Below the pieces are notes generated by a model. It was not told where the DNA came from, did not search any database, and saw only the letters and a list, made by a program, of their open reading frames with translations. A stretch of DNA of 64,000 nt, taken from Streptomyces roseolilacinus (lineage in GTDB: Bacteria > Actinomycetota > Actinomycetes > Streptomycetales > Streptomycetaceae). Within the stretch, counting starts at the first letter, position 1, and every line of letters begins with the position of its first letter. Positions 51,407-59,439 of this stretch are shown piece by piece. Location: positions 310,001 through 374,000 of the forward strand of contig NZ_BMSV01000005.1 in NCBI RefSeq assembly GCF_014649335.1, given 5' to 3'. A program made the translations under genes and the position numbers.

Positions 51407-52030
51407 ATGGTCCGCGCGGGACTGACCGCGGAACGCCTGGCTCGGGCGGGCGCGGAACTGGCCGACGAGGTCGGCTTCGACCAGGTGACCGTCTCGGCGG
51501 TCGCCAGGCGGTTCGACGTCAAGGTCGCGAGCCTGTACTCGCACGTGAAGAGCTCCCACGACCTCAAGACCAGGATCGCCCTGCTCGCCCTCGGGGAACT
51601 CGCCGACCGGGGCGCGGCGGCGCTGGCCGGGCGGGCCGGCAAGGACGCCCTGGCCGCCCTGGCGAACGTCTACCGCGACTACGCCCGGGAGCACCCCGGC
51701 CGCTACGACGCCGCCCGGCTGCGGCTCGACCCGGCGACGGCCGCCGCCGGCGCGGGCGGCAGGCACGCGGGGATGGCGCGGGCGGTCCTGCGCGGCTACG
51801 ACCTGGCGGAGCCCGACCGGACGCATGCGGTCAGGCTGCTGGGCAGCGTCTTCCACGGCTACGTCAGCCTGGAGGCGGCGGGAGGGTTCAGCCACAGCGC
51901 CCCCGACTCGCAGGAGACCTGGACGAGGATCCTCGACGCCCTCGACGCGCTGCTGCGGAACTGGCCCGCCGAGCGCCCGGGACCGGCCGAACGCCCGGGA
52001 CCGGCCGAACGCCCGGGACCGGCCGAGTGA
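51407..52030 (+). CDS. TetR-family regulator with C-terminal repeat
   Basis: A 207-residue TetR/AcrR regulator. The helix-turn-helix is FDQVTVSAVARRFDVKVASLYSHVKS (about 26-51). The C-terminal ligand domain is of the WHG type, with HAVRLLGSVFHGYVSLEAAGG. The last 20 residues are a tandem repeat of ERPGPA (18-base units, 51968-52027), an unusual tail of no known role. The next gene, an SGNH hydrolase, starts at or shortly after the TetR stop, so the two are probably co-transcribed and co-regulated through the CCTA/TAGG operator upstream. Confidence 0.92.
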   Translation: MVRAGLTAERLARAGAELADEVGFDQVTVSAVARRFDVKVASLYSHVKSSHDLKTRIALLALGELADRGAAALAGRAGKDALAALANVYRDYAREHPGRYDAARLRLDPATAAAGAGGRHAGMARAVLRGYDLAEPDRTHAVRLLGSVFHGYVSLEAAGGFSHSAPDSQETWTRILDALDALLRNWPAERPGPAERPGPAERPGPAE

Positions 52031-52116
52031 CCGGGGCCCGCCCCGGCCGGACGCCGCGCCGGCCGCGCAGCGGCGAAGCCGAACGCACCACACACGTCGA
52101 TTCACCGGTGGGGACC

Positions 52117-53301
52117 GTGCACACGAAGGACTTCCGGATCACCACGCCCGTCACCGCGGACCTCCTGCGCGGCGCCCTGGAAGTGGAACGCACCGAGCAC
52201 GGCGTGCTGCCGCACCGCCTGCCCGCCTGGGCCCGCGCCCAATGCGCCGACGGCCAGCTGGCCATGGCCGAGTCCCAGCCCTCCGGGGTGCGCCTGGTCT
52301 TCCGTACCCGGGCCACCACCGTCGAACTGGACGCGCTGCCCACCAAACGGGTCTACGTGGGCGCCCCGCCCCGCCCGGACGGCGTGTACGACCTGCTCGT
52401 CGACGGCCGCCCGGCCGGCCGGGGCAGCGTGACGGGCGGCAACACCCTGACCATCGACATGGCCACCCGGACCGTCGACCACCGGCCCGGACAGCCCGGC
52501 ACCCTCCGCTTCACCGGCCTGCCCGACGGCGTGAAGAACGTCGAGATCTGGTTGCCGCACGACGAGACCACCGAACTCGTCGCCCTGCGCACCGACGCCC
52601 CCGTGGAACCCGCACCGGACGACGGCCGCAGGGTGTGGCTGCACCACGGAAGCTCCATCAGCCACGGCTCCGACGCCGCGAGCCCCACCACCACCTGGCC
52701 CGCGCTCGCCGCCTCCCTCGGAGGCGTGGAACTGGTCAACCTGGGCCTGAGCGGCAGCGCCCTGCTCGACCCGTTCACCGCCCGCGTGCTCCGCGACACG
52801 CCCGCCGACCTGATCAGCGTCAAGATCGGCATCAACCTGGTCAACACCGACGTGATGCGCCTGCGCGCCTTCACCCCCGCGGTCCACGGCTTCCTCGACA
52901 CCATCCGCGAAGGCCACCCGACCACACCGCTGCTGGTCGTCTCGCCCCTCCTGTGCCCCCTCCACGAGGACACGCCCGGCCCCAGCGCCGCGGACCTCGG
53001 CGACCTCGGCACCGGGCGGCTGCGGTTCCGCGCCATGGGCGACCCGGCGGAACGCGCGAGCGGGAAACTGACCCTGCGTGTCATCCGGGACGAGCTGGCC
53101 CGCATCGTGGGGCAGCGGGCGACCCGCGACCCGCACCTGCACCACCTCGACGGCCGCGACCTCTACGGCGAGGCGGACTTCGCCGAACTGCCGCTGCCCG
53201 ACGGGCTCCACCCGGACGCCGCCACCCACCGGCGCATCGGTGAACGCTTCGCGAGGCTGGCCTTCACCGCCGGCGGGCCCTTCACCCACCGCGGCGCCTG
53301 A
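52117..53301 (+). CDS. SGNH/GDSL-family esterase
   Basis: A 394-residue hydrolase of the SGNH type. An N-terminal beta domain (about 1-170) precedes the catalytic part. The Ser block is WLHHGSSISHGSDA, the Gly/Asn blocks are VNLGLSGSALLD and KIGINLVNTD, and the Asp-His pair is in LPLPDGLHPDAATH. It probably removes acyl groups from a sugar, lipid or secreted polymer; no signal peptide is seen. GTG 52117 is preferred because codon use upstream is atypical. An in-frame GTG at 52027 overlaps the TetR stop and would add 30 residues. Confidence 0.92.
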   Translation: MHTKDFRITTPVTADLLRGALEVERTEHGVLPHRLPAWARAQCADGQLAMAESQPSGVRLVFRTRATTVELDALPTKRVYVGAPPRPDGVYDLLVDGRPAGRGSVTGGNTLTIDMATRTVDHRPGQPGTLRFTGLPDGVKNVEIWLPHDETTELVALRTDAPVEPAPDDGRRVWLHHGSSISHGSDAASPTTTWPALAASLGGVELVNLGLSGSALLDPFTARVLRDTPADLISVKIGINLVNTDVMRLRAFTPAVHGFLDTIREGHPTTPLLVVSPLLCPLHEDTPGPSAADLGDLGTGRLRFRAMGDPAERASGKLTLRVIRDELARIVGQRATRDPHLHHLDGRDLYGEADFAELPLPDGLHPDAATHRRIGERFARLAFTAGGPFTHRGA

Positions 53302-53494
53302 GACCGGGCCCCGCCCCGCACCCGGTGCGGCGGCACTTCGCGCCCCGATCCCCAGGGCCCGCGGATGCGGTGCGAGGGGGAGCGCGGCGACGGCCTCGGC
53401 GAGGCGGGGTGAGAGCCGCGGCACGCGCCGACCGTACGCGGGAGACGGCGCCGGCCAGGCCCGGCCCGGCCGACCGCTCCCCGTTCCCGGTACG

Positions 53495-53542
53495 GGGCGC
53501 GCCCGGCGTACGGGGCGCGTGCCCCGTACGCCGGGCGCGCCC
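53495..53542. terminator. Very long perfect hairpin terminator
   Basis: A perfect 22-bp stem (53495-53516 with 53521-53542) and four-base loop between the convergent SGNH-hydrolase and lectin-protein genes. Confidence 0.8.
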
Positions 53543-53559
53543 GCCGGCGGGTCCGGAGG

Positions 53560-55047
53560 TCAGAGCGCGGTGCCGCTGCTCCACTGCGTCCTGCCGTCCG
53601 CACCGGATACGACGAGGTCGCCGCCGTCCCGCAGCACCAGGGAGAAGCCGGTGCCGAAGGTGCCGGTGTTCCACAGCGCCCCACCCGTGGTCGGGCCGCC
53701 GTCCTTCGCGTACAGCACGAAGTTGCCGTCCGGCTGGAAGAGGGCGTAGGCGCCCGGGTTCAGGTCCCCGACGGCCCACAGCTCCCTGCCCGTGGCGCGC
53801 TCCCGGATGGAGAGGCGGCCCAGGATGTCCATCAGCAGGACGACACGCTCACTGTGGGTCCACGCGCCCGGTCCCAGCCTGTCCCCGGCCTTCAGCGTGG
53901 CGGGACGCTTCCAGGTCGTGCTGCTCCACAGGGCCGAGCCGGTTCCGCCGGTCGGGGAGAGGGAGTACAGGACGAGGTTGCCGTCGCTCTGCAGGGCGAG
54001 GGACGCGCCCTCGTTGCCGTGGGTCCGGGTGCTCCACAGCGCGCCGCCCGTGCTGGGGCCGCCGTCCTTGCCGTACACGACGAAGTTGCCGTCGGTCTGC
54101 ATCACCGCGTACGCGCCGGGGTTGCCGTGCGTCCCGCTGGCCCACAGGGCGCCACCGCCGGCGTTGTGGTACATCACCAGGTTGCCGTCGGTCTGCATGA
54201 GGACCTTGACGTCGTTGGCGGCGAGCATCTGCCCCGGCAGCAGCTTCTGACCGGGCGTCATCCGCACGGAGCGGTTCGTGGTGCCCTTCACCCAGGACGC
54301 GAGTCCGTCCGTACGGGACTCGAAGGCGCCCGTGCGCGTGGCGGCGCTGCCCAGGCAGCCGCCCTGCCAGGAGCGGCTCGTCACGGCGACCAGGGCGGGC
54401 GCGCCGTTCCCGGTGCGCAACGCCGGGCCCCCGGCGTCGCCCTGGCAGAGCGAGGCGTCGGCCGGCGTCCTGGGGGCGACCTCGAACTCGGTCGCGGACG
54501 TGCCGCCGACGGTGAACACGGCGGAGTGCAGCCTGTCCGGGACCCAGGTCGTCCGGGTACGGCCGAACCCGGCGACCGTCAGCTCCTCGCCGGCCGTGGG
54601 CGCGTTCGCGCTCAGCGCCACGGGGGTGACCCCGGTGGCGGGCCGTTCGAGACGGGCCATGACGAGGTCGCGGTCGGAGCGCGGAACCAGCTCCACGACG
54701 GCGGTCGTGTGCCCGCCGGCGGCGGTCAGGTCGGTCTTGCCGACGGTGACCGTGGTCCGGCGCGCGGGCGCGCCGGTCGGGACGTCGATGCTCTGCGCGG
54801 GGTCGGCGGCGAAGCAGCTCTTGGCCGTCAGGACCCAGCGCGGGTCGACCAGGACACCGGAGCAGGCCCGCGCCTCCGGCTGGTCGCCGACGACGAGGCG
54901 GGCGGTGAACGCGTACGTGCCGAGCGGGACCGGCTGACCCGCGACGGCCTGGGCCGAACCGGGTGCGAGGAGCGTGGCGCCGAGGGCGGCGCAGGCGGCC
55001 AGGGCACCGCCGAGCCGCGCCGCGCGCGGAGGACGGATACGGGACAT
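53560..55047 (-). CDS. Secreted pseudo-trypsin with B-type mannose lectin repeats
   Basis: A 495-residue exported protein. After a signal peptide (about 1-36) comes a trypsin-like S1 domain (about 38-255) whose catalytic residues are altered. The His position in VLTAKSCF is Ser77, and the Ser position in GDAGGP is Ala205; only Asp127 (RDLVMARL) remains. Residues 262-495 are bulb-type lectin repeats with four mannose-binding QxDxNxVxY motifs (285-293, 317-325, 353-361, 438-446). It is probably a binding rather than cleaving protein that attaches to glycans. ATG 55047 follows AAGGA by six bases. Confidence 0.93.
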   Translation of the reverse strand: MSRIRPPRAARLGGALAACAALGATLLAPGSAQAVAGQPVPLGTYAFTARLVVGDQPEARACSGVLVDPRWVLTAKSCFAADPAQSIDVPTGAPARRTTVTVGKTDLTAAGGHTTAVVELVPRSDRDLVMARLERPATGVTPVALSANAPTAGEELTVAGFGRTRTTWVPDRLHSAVFTVGGTSATEFEVAPRTPADASLCQGDAGGPALRTGNGAPALVAVTSRSWQGGCLGSAATRTGAFESRTDGLASWVKGTTNRSVRMTPGQKLLPGQMLAANDVKVLMQTDGNLVMYHNAGGGALWASGTHGNPGAYAVMQTDGNFVVYGKDGGPSTGGALWSTRTHGNEGASLALQSDGNLVLYSLSPTGGTGSALWSSTTWKRPATLKAGDRLGPGAWTHSERVVLLMDILGRLSIRERATGRELWAVGDLNPGAYALFQPDGNFVLYAKDGGPTTGGALWNTGTFGTGFSLVLRDGGDLVVSGADGRTQWSSGTAL

Positions 55048-55133
55048 GGTCATCCTTGGGAAACGGGTGCCGGACCGGCCGGCAGGAACGACGGGGAGGG
55101 AGGGGACCGGTCCCCGGGGACCGGTGCGCGGCG

Positions 55134-55655
55134 TTATCGCGTGGCCCTGATCTCGACGAGCATGTGGTCACGCCCGTTCGGGTCCGCGCTTTCCCCCACC
55201 GGGGTCCAGGTGTTCTTCGCGATGTCGAAGGACTTCTCCTCGTCCTCCACGGTCATGGTGACCTCGGTGGCGTACGCGTTTCCCTTGACTCCGTAAACGG
55301 AGGGGATTTCCAGGCTGAGGTAGCCGCCGTTCCCGGAGACGCGGAAGCAGACCTTGTCCTTGCTGCGCGCCCACACCTCCAGCAGGCCGGTTTCGCTGCC
55401 GCACGCGGCGAGGGTGATGTGGCCGTCCCCACGCTTGAGGACGATTCCCTGTTCCGCGAGGATGCGGTCCGCGTCCGGGTAGGCGAAGTCCTCGACGGCG
55501 TAACCGGGCGCCTCGTCCGCGACCTGCGTCAGCGCGGGCGCGGCGGCGGTGCCGGAACCCGCGGCGGTGGCGCCCACGGTGCCCGTGAGGGACACGAGTG
55601 CGGCGGCCGCTCCCGCGGCGACGGCCGTGGCGAACGCACGGGACAACAGCTTCAT
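55134..55655 (-). CDS. Secreted protein of unknown function
   Basis: A 173-residue exported protein. A signal peptide (about 1-32, ending GATAAG) leads to a mature part with YAVEDFAYPDADRILAEQGI, ITLAACGSETGLLEVWARSK, VCFRVSGNGGYLSLEIPSVYG and an acidic C-terminal region. Two cysteines may pair. Strands around the Tyr-Leu-Ser-Leu-Glu-Ile segment suggest a beta-sandwich. Close relatives exist in Streptomyces as uncharacterised secreted proteins. It lies upstream of the lectin-protein gene in the same direction, 86 bases apart. Confidence 0.8.
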   Translation of the reverse strand: MKLLSRAFATAVAAGAAAALVSLTGTVGATAAGSGTAAAPALTQVADEAPGYAVEDFAYPDADRILAEQGIVLKRGDGHITLAACGSETGLLEVWARSKDKVCFRVSGNGGYLSLEIPSVYGVKGNAYATEVTMTVEDEEKSFDIAKNTWTPVGESADPNGRDHMLVEIRATR

Positions 55656-56045
55656 GGGGTCCTGTCTTTCAGAGTCGACGTCACAGGAATGCCGTCACCG
55701 CCTACCGGATTTCGCGCATGCGGAGAAAGCCCTCGGAGGGGCGCAGCGTGAGAAAGAGGGTCGGAATCCCTGGATCGCGCACGACGGAAAACGTGGTGCG
55801 CCGGCTCCCCCCGGTTTCGACGCGCCGGTCCCCCCGTGGCCGGCTGTCGGTCATTGTTGCCGTCCGGTTCCCCCCGCGCAAGCAGGAAGGGGAAACGGCA
55901 AGGGAACACGCCGTGTCCGCTCACCGGGGGCCGCCCCGCGCCTGCTCACGAGGCCGTGGCGGTCGGGGCATCCGACCGCCACGGCCTCGGGCGTCCTCGC
56001 GGGTACGTCGTCACCGGGTCGTGCGCGTCCCGTCGACCACCGTTC
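55656..56045. other. 390-bp intergenic region
   Basis: No gene seen. It contains the 17-bp hairpin at 55950-55988 and presumably the promoter of the 55134-55655 gene on the minus strand near 55660-55760. Confidence 0.6.
55950..55988 (-). terminator. Terminator-like hairpin
   Basis: Perfect 17-bp stem (55950-55966 with 55972-55988) and five-base loop, downstream of the choice-of-anchor protein gene. Confidence 0.8.
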
Positions 56046-56636
56046 CTAGCAGCAGCACGTGCAACACGTGTCGACCCGTACGTCGTCGATGACCGGGCCG
56101 TACGCACCCGACACCGTGCTGGCGAATCCGAGCGTCGTCGTCGGCCCGTTGGCGACGAACGTCACCTGCCGGGTCACGTAGCCCATGGCGGTGCGCGTCT
56201 TGCCCGTGGCGTCGAAGGAGAAGTCCTGGAAGTTCTGCCCGTCGACCAGGACCCGGCCCGTCCTCAGGGCCGGCCCGCCCTCCGGGTTCGCCGCCAGGGA
56301 GTAGGTGACGGTGTACTTCTTGCCCGGGGTCGTGGTGAAGGTCTGCGCCACCGTCCCGGGGACCGTGGCGTTGAGGTCGACGGACTGGTCCCCTTCGGCG
56401 GCCTGCCAGAATCCGGCACCGATGAGGTCCACCGCTCCGCCGGTGACCTTCCACGGCCCGATGGACTGGCCGGCGGAGAGCGTCGTGAACGAGCCGGCCG
56501 GGGCGGTCGGGTATTCGAAGCTGCCGTCGTCGAACCGGCTCGCGGCCGAGGCCGGAGAGGCCAGCGCCGTGACCGCTCCGGTCGCGAGCAGCCCGGCTAA
56601 GGCCGTGGCGGCGGCGAGGAAACGCGAACCCACCAT
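56046..56636 (-). CDS. Choice-of-anchor C (DUF642-like) secreted protein with Cys tail
   Basis: A 196-residue secreted protein. A signal peptide (about 1-32, ending PASAASR) is followed by a beta-sandwich of the choice-of-anchor C/DUF642 group. It has DDGSFEYPTAPAGSFTTL, IGPWKVTGGAVDLIGAGFW, SVDLNATVPGTVAQTFTTTP and the closing VIDDVRVD. The protein ends TCCTCCC, five cysteines in the last seven residues, which may bind metal or form surface disulfides. AGGAGG precedes ATG 56636. It probably binds glycans. Confidence 0.9.
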   Translation of the reverse strand: MVGSRFLAAATALAGLLATGAVTALASPASAASRFDDGSFEYPTAPAGSFTTLSAGQSIGPWKVTGGAVDLIGAGFWQAAEGDQSVDLNATVPGTVAQTFTTTPGKKYTVTYSLAANPEGGPALRTGRVLVDGQNFQDFSFDATGKTRTAMGYVTRQVTFVANGPTTTLGFASTVSGAYGPVIDDVRVDTCCTCCC

Positions 56637-57065
56637 GAGTACCTCCTGAGAGTGGCGACGATCCGGTGGAGCAGAGCAAGGCTCCTGTCCGGACGGCCGG
56701 AGTGAGAAGGGCCGCGTCCCGGCGTGCGGAGGCGGCCACCGGATGCCGTGGTGCGCGGGCGCCGGGGCGCTGGGGCGCACGCCGGTGGGCGGACGCGAAC
56801 ACTGGCGCGTCGGCGGGCCGCCGGGCGCGTCCGGCGCGGACCGTGCGGGACTCGCCGGTGGCCGCACCGCACACGGGCGCGACGCCGCGCGGCCCGATCC
56901 GGATCGGCTCCACCGGCGAGTGCGGCAGCGACGGGGTCGTCCTCGCCCCGGCCGACGCCGCGCCCACTCGTGACCCGGGGCGTCCCGCCGCCGGTCCCCG
57001 AGGGCACGGCCGGGGCCGCTCGGCGTCCCCGGCCGGTTCCCCGCCGGGGACGCCGAGCGGCCGGC
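56637..57065. other. 429-bp intergenic region
   Basis: No gene is supported on either strand. It contains the upstream region of the choice-of-anchor gene at its left end and the 20-bp hairpin at 57014-57062 at its right end; the middle shows nothing recognisable. Confidence 0.6.
57014..57062 (-). terminator. Terminator-like hairpin
   Basis: Perfect 20-bp stem (57014-57033 with 57043-57062) and nine-base loop starting four bases beyond the TPR gene stop. Confidence 0.85.
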
Positions 57066-57407
57066 TCACACCGGGTCGCCCGCCATGGCGGCGGCCATCC
57101 GCAGATGTGGCGCCGCCTCCTCGGCACGTCCCTGCCGCTCCAGGGTGCGGCCGAGCATGAGCCGGGCGTAGGGCTCCACGGGGTCGTGGTCCAGGAGGGC
57201 GCGCAACTCGGTCTCGGCGCGGTTCAGTTGGGCGGAGTGGTAGTAGGCGCGGGCGAGCAGCAGCCGCTGGGCCGTCTGCCGCGGGTACTCGTCGACCAGG
57301 CCGCGCAGGATGCCGGCGGCCGTCCGGTACTCCTTGGCCTCGAAGAACAACCGAGCGCGGTCCCACCGCTCGGCGGCCGTCCCGAACTCGTAGTACGTGT
57401 CGCTCAC
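57066..57407 (-). CDS. Tetratricopeptide-repeat protein
   Basis: A 113-residue soluble protein made of about three TPR-like helical pairs, visible as ARLFFEAKEYRTAAGILRGL, LLLARAYYHSAQLNRAETEL and ARLMLGRTLERQGRAEEAAP. It has no signal or membrane part and probably mediates protein-protein contact in the cytosol. GTG 57407 is preceded by GAGAGGGAGCGA. Similar stand-alone TPR proteins are widespread in Streptomyces. It has no clear operon partner. Confidence 0.9.
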   Translation of the reverse strand: MSDTYYEFGTAAERWDRARLFFEAKEYRTAAGILRGLVDEYPRQTAQRLLLARAYYHSAQLNRAETELRALLDHDPVEPYARLMLGRTLERQGRAEEAAPHLRMAAAMAGDPV

Positions 57408-57668
57408 CGCTCGCTCCCTCTCTGGTCCGCCTCGGGGTTCCTGTGCCGTCAACACGGGACGGCGCTCCGCCATTTCCGCTGGCGCGCCGGGGCGCGGGGG
57501 CCGCCCCGCGCGGCCGCTCGCGCCGCCGTCCGCCGCCCCGCGTCCCCGGCGGAGAGCGCGTCCCCGGAGCCGCGCCCCCTCCGCGTACGGCGTCGGAACC
57601 GGCGGCGGCCCGGCCGCGTCCTCGCCACCGACAAGCCGATCACCACACGACGGGAGTCGTAGTTGTCC

Positions 57669-58052
57669 ATGCGCCGAGTTCTCGCCACCTCCACCGCCGC
57701 GGCCGCGCTCGCCGCGCTCGCCACCGTGGTCGTCCCCACCACGGCGGAGGCGTCGGTGATCCGGATATGCGGGGTCCGGTCCGACGGCCTCCTGTGGTGC
57801 CACAACGACGCCCCCACCTCGATCCGCAGCTACCCGGACCGGACGGACAGCTGGCAGGTCGACACCCTGCGCACCACGTACAGCTGGTTCAACTGCTGGA
57901 CCACGGGCTCGCTGCACGCGGGCGGCAACCGCACCTGGTACAAGACCACGGGCGACGACCACGGCGCCTCGGGCTTCGTCCCCGCCTCCGCGGTCCACAC
58001 GCCCTCCTCCTTCGACGCCGACCCCTCGGCGCACGGCCTGCGCCACTGCTGA
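57669..58052 (+). CDS. Secreted SH3-like cysteine-containing protein
   Basis: A 127-residue exported protein. The signal peptide (about 1-28, ending TTAEAS) is followed by a small domain with four cysteines in the mature part (RICGVRSDGLLWCHND, WFNCWTTG and the C-terminal RHC). The segment TWYKTTGDDHGASGFVPASA resembles the last strands of bacterial SH3-like domains that bind peptidoglycan. ATG 57669 is used; the in-frame TTG two codons earlier is also possible. Function in the envelope is probable but unproven. Confidence 0.8.
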   Translation: MRRVLATSTAAAALAALATVVVPTTAEASVIRICGVRSDGLLWCHNDAPTSIRSYPDRTDSWQVDTLRTTYSWFNCWTTGSLHAGGNRTWYKTTGDDHGASGFVPASAVHTPSSFDADPSAHGLRHC

Positions 58053-58062
58053 CCGCACCCGG

Positions 58063-58092
58063 CCGGTGCGCCGACCGCCGGTGCGCCGACCG
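58063..58092. repeat. 15-bp tandem repeat
   Basis: CCGGTGCGCCGACCG occurs twice in direct succession (58063-58077 and 58078-58092), just after the SH3-like gene. Confidence 0.8.
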
Positions 58093-58251
58093 CGGGCGGG
58101 GCAGGACGGCGGTACCGAGCGGGGCAGGACCGCGGAGCCCCGCTCGATGGCGCCGCCCGCCCGTCAGCCACCGGTGGCCGTCATCACCCGTCACGGTGGC
58201 CGAGGGGGTGTTCCGCCCCTGGGGGGCTTCCGGCGCGGGCACCGTGGCCGC

Positions 58252-58740
58252 ATGCGAACACACCGGCTCGTCCCCGTCGTCCTGACCGCCGCGCTCGCAC
58301 TGGCCGGGTGCGTGTCCGTGCGGGGCGGCCCGCCCGCCCCGCCGCCCGTCCCGGGGGAGTCGCCGGCCCGGGACCGCCCGCCCGTGCGGGTGGCGGCGAG
58401 CCCGCCGCCGACACCGCCCGCCCCGCGTGAGGAACTGAGCGGCAGGGCCCCGGTCCTGCCCGCGGCCACCCCGCGCCGTACGGCCGGTGTCCGGAGCGAC
58501 GTACCGGCCGGAGCGGCGCCCCGGCGGCTCGGGACGGAGGGCCGTCGGGCCGACCCACCGGGGCCGGGGCGGCGCCCCGCGGCCGGAGAACCGAAGCGCC
58601 GCGGCCCGGGGAGGACGCCGCCGGTCGTGGTGCCCCGGCCCGGACCGCGGCAGACCGTCCGGATGCGTGACCTGTGCCAGGCGGCGCGGGGCACCGTGGA
58701 CCGCTCCGTCGTCGGTCTGTGCCGCCGCGCCTACGGCTGA
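58252..58740 (+). CDS. Proline- and arginine-rich lipoprotein
   Basis: A 162-residue predicted lipoprotein. The signal ends LALAGC, with Cys20 as the lipid site. Most of the mature part (about 25-135) is low-complexity Pro, Arg, Ala and Gly, suggesting an extended chain through the wall. The C-terminal 28 residues are more ordered, with MRDLCQAARGTVDRSVVGLC and two cysteines, a pattern seen at the end of other actinobacterial surface proteins. ATG 58252 is well placed for the signal. Confidence 0.75.
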   Translation: MRTHRLVPVVLTAALALAGCVSVRGGPPAPPPVPGESPARDRPPVRVAASPPPTPPAPREELSGRAPVLPAATPRRTAGVRSDVPAGAAPRRLGTEGRRADPPGPGRRPAAGEPKRRGPGRTPPVVVPRPGPRQTVRMRDLCQAARGTVDRSVVGLCRRAYG

Positions 58741-59439
58741 CCCCGCCGGCCGCGCGCCCCGCCCCGGGCGGCCACCGGGGCGGGGCGTCTGCGGCCGGGG
58801 GGACGAGCCGGCCTCTTCGCTCGTACGGCCGCCGCCCCCGTGCGACCGGGGACGGATCCCCACCGCGGGCACCGTCGGCGGCACCGGAGGCCGTGGCGGT
58901 ACGCGCTTCCGCTCGTGCGCGGCCGGCACCGGGTCGCGTCCGGAGGGGCCCGCCACCCGAGCCGGCGCCGGGCCCGGCCCCCCGGTCGTACCGTGCCGTC
59001 GGCCGTCCCCGCCGGGGCCGTGGAAGAAGGGGAAGGCCCCGCCACCGGGACAGGTGAGTGGCGGGGCCGGGTGCCCGGCGCCGGTCGGGGGGTGTCGGCG
59101 CGCGAACTCGGGTCCTCCTCTTGGTGCCCCCGATCGGCGGGGGTATGCACCCCGGATCCGGGAAGACGCGGCGACCGCCGTTCCCGGGGCCCGGGACGAC
59201 CGCCCGGCGCGGTTCGGACGGCGCGCGGCCCCGATCGCCGCCGGCCTCGGTGCCCGTACGGACGGGAGGGCCGGCCCGCACCGCGGTTCGCGCCCTCCCC
59301 TCACCGCGGGACGGACGCGCACCCGCCCCGGAGGGCCCGGCCCCTCGTCGGGCGCCGTCCGGCCGCGCCGCTTCCCCTCGTGGCCCGGTCGCGGCGGGCG
59401 GACGGCCGGGGAGGAAGACCCGGCGCGGGGCCCGCGGGG
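58741..59439. other. 700-bp region without a supported gene
   Basis: No frame here has both coding-like third positions and a recognisable product. It contains a terminator-like hairpin at 58755-58787 and an 11-bp stem (59035-59045 with 59058-59068). Several open frames on both strands are Arg/Pro/Gly-rich and look like GC-driven artefacts. It may hold a decayed gene. Confidence 0.5.
58755..58787 (+). terminator. Terminator-like hairpin
   Basis: Perfect 13-bp stem (58755-58767 with 58775-58787) and seven-base loop right after the lipoprotein gene. Confidence 0.75.
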
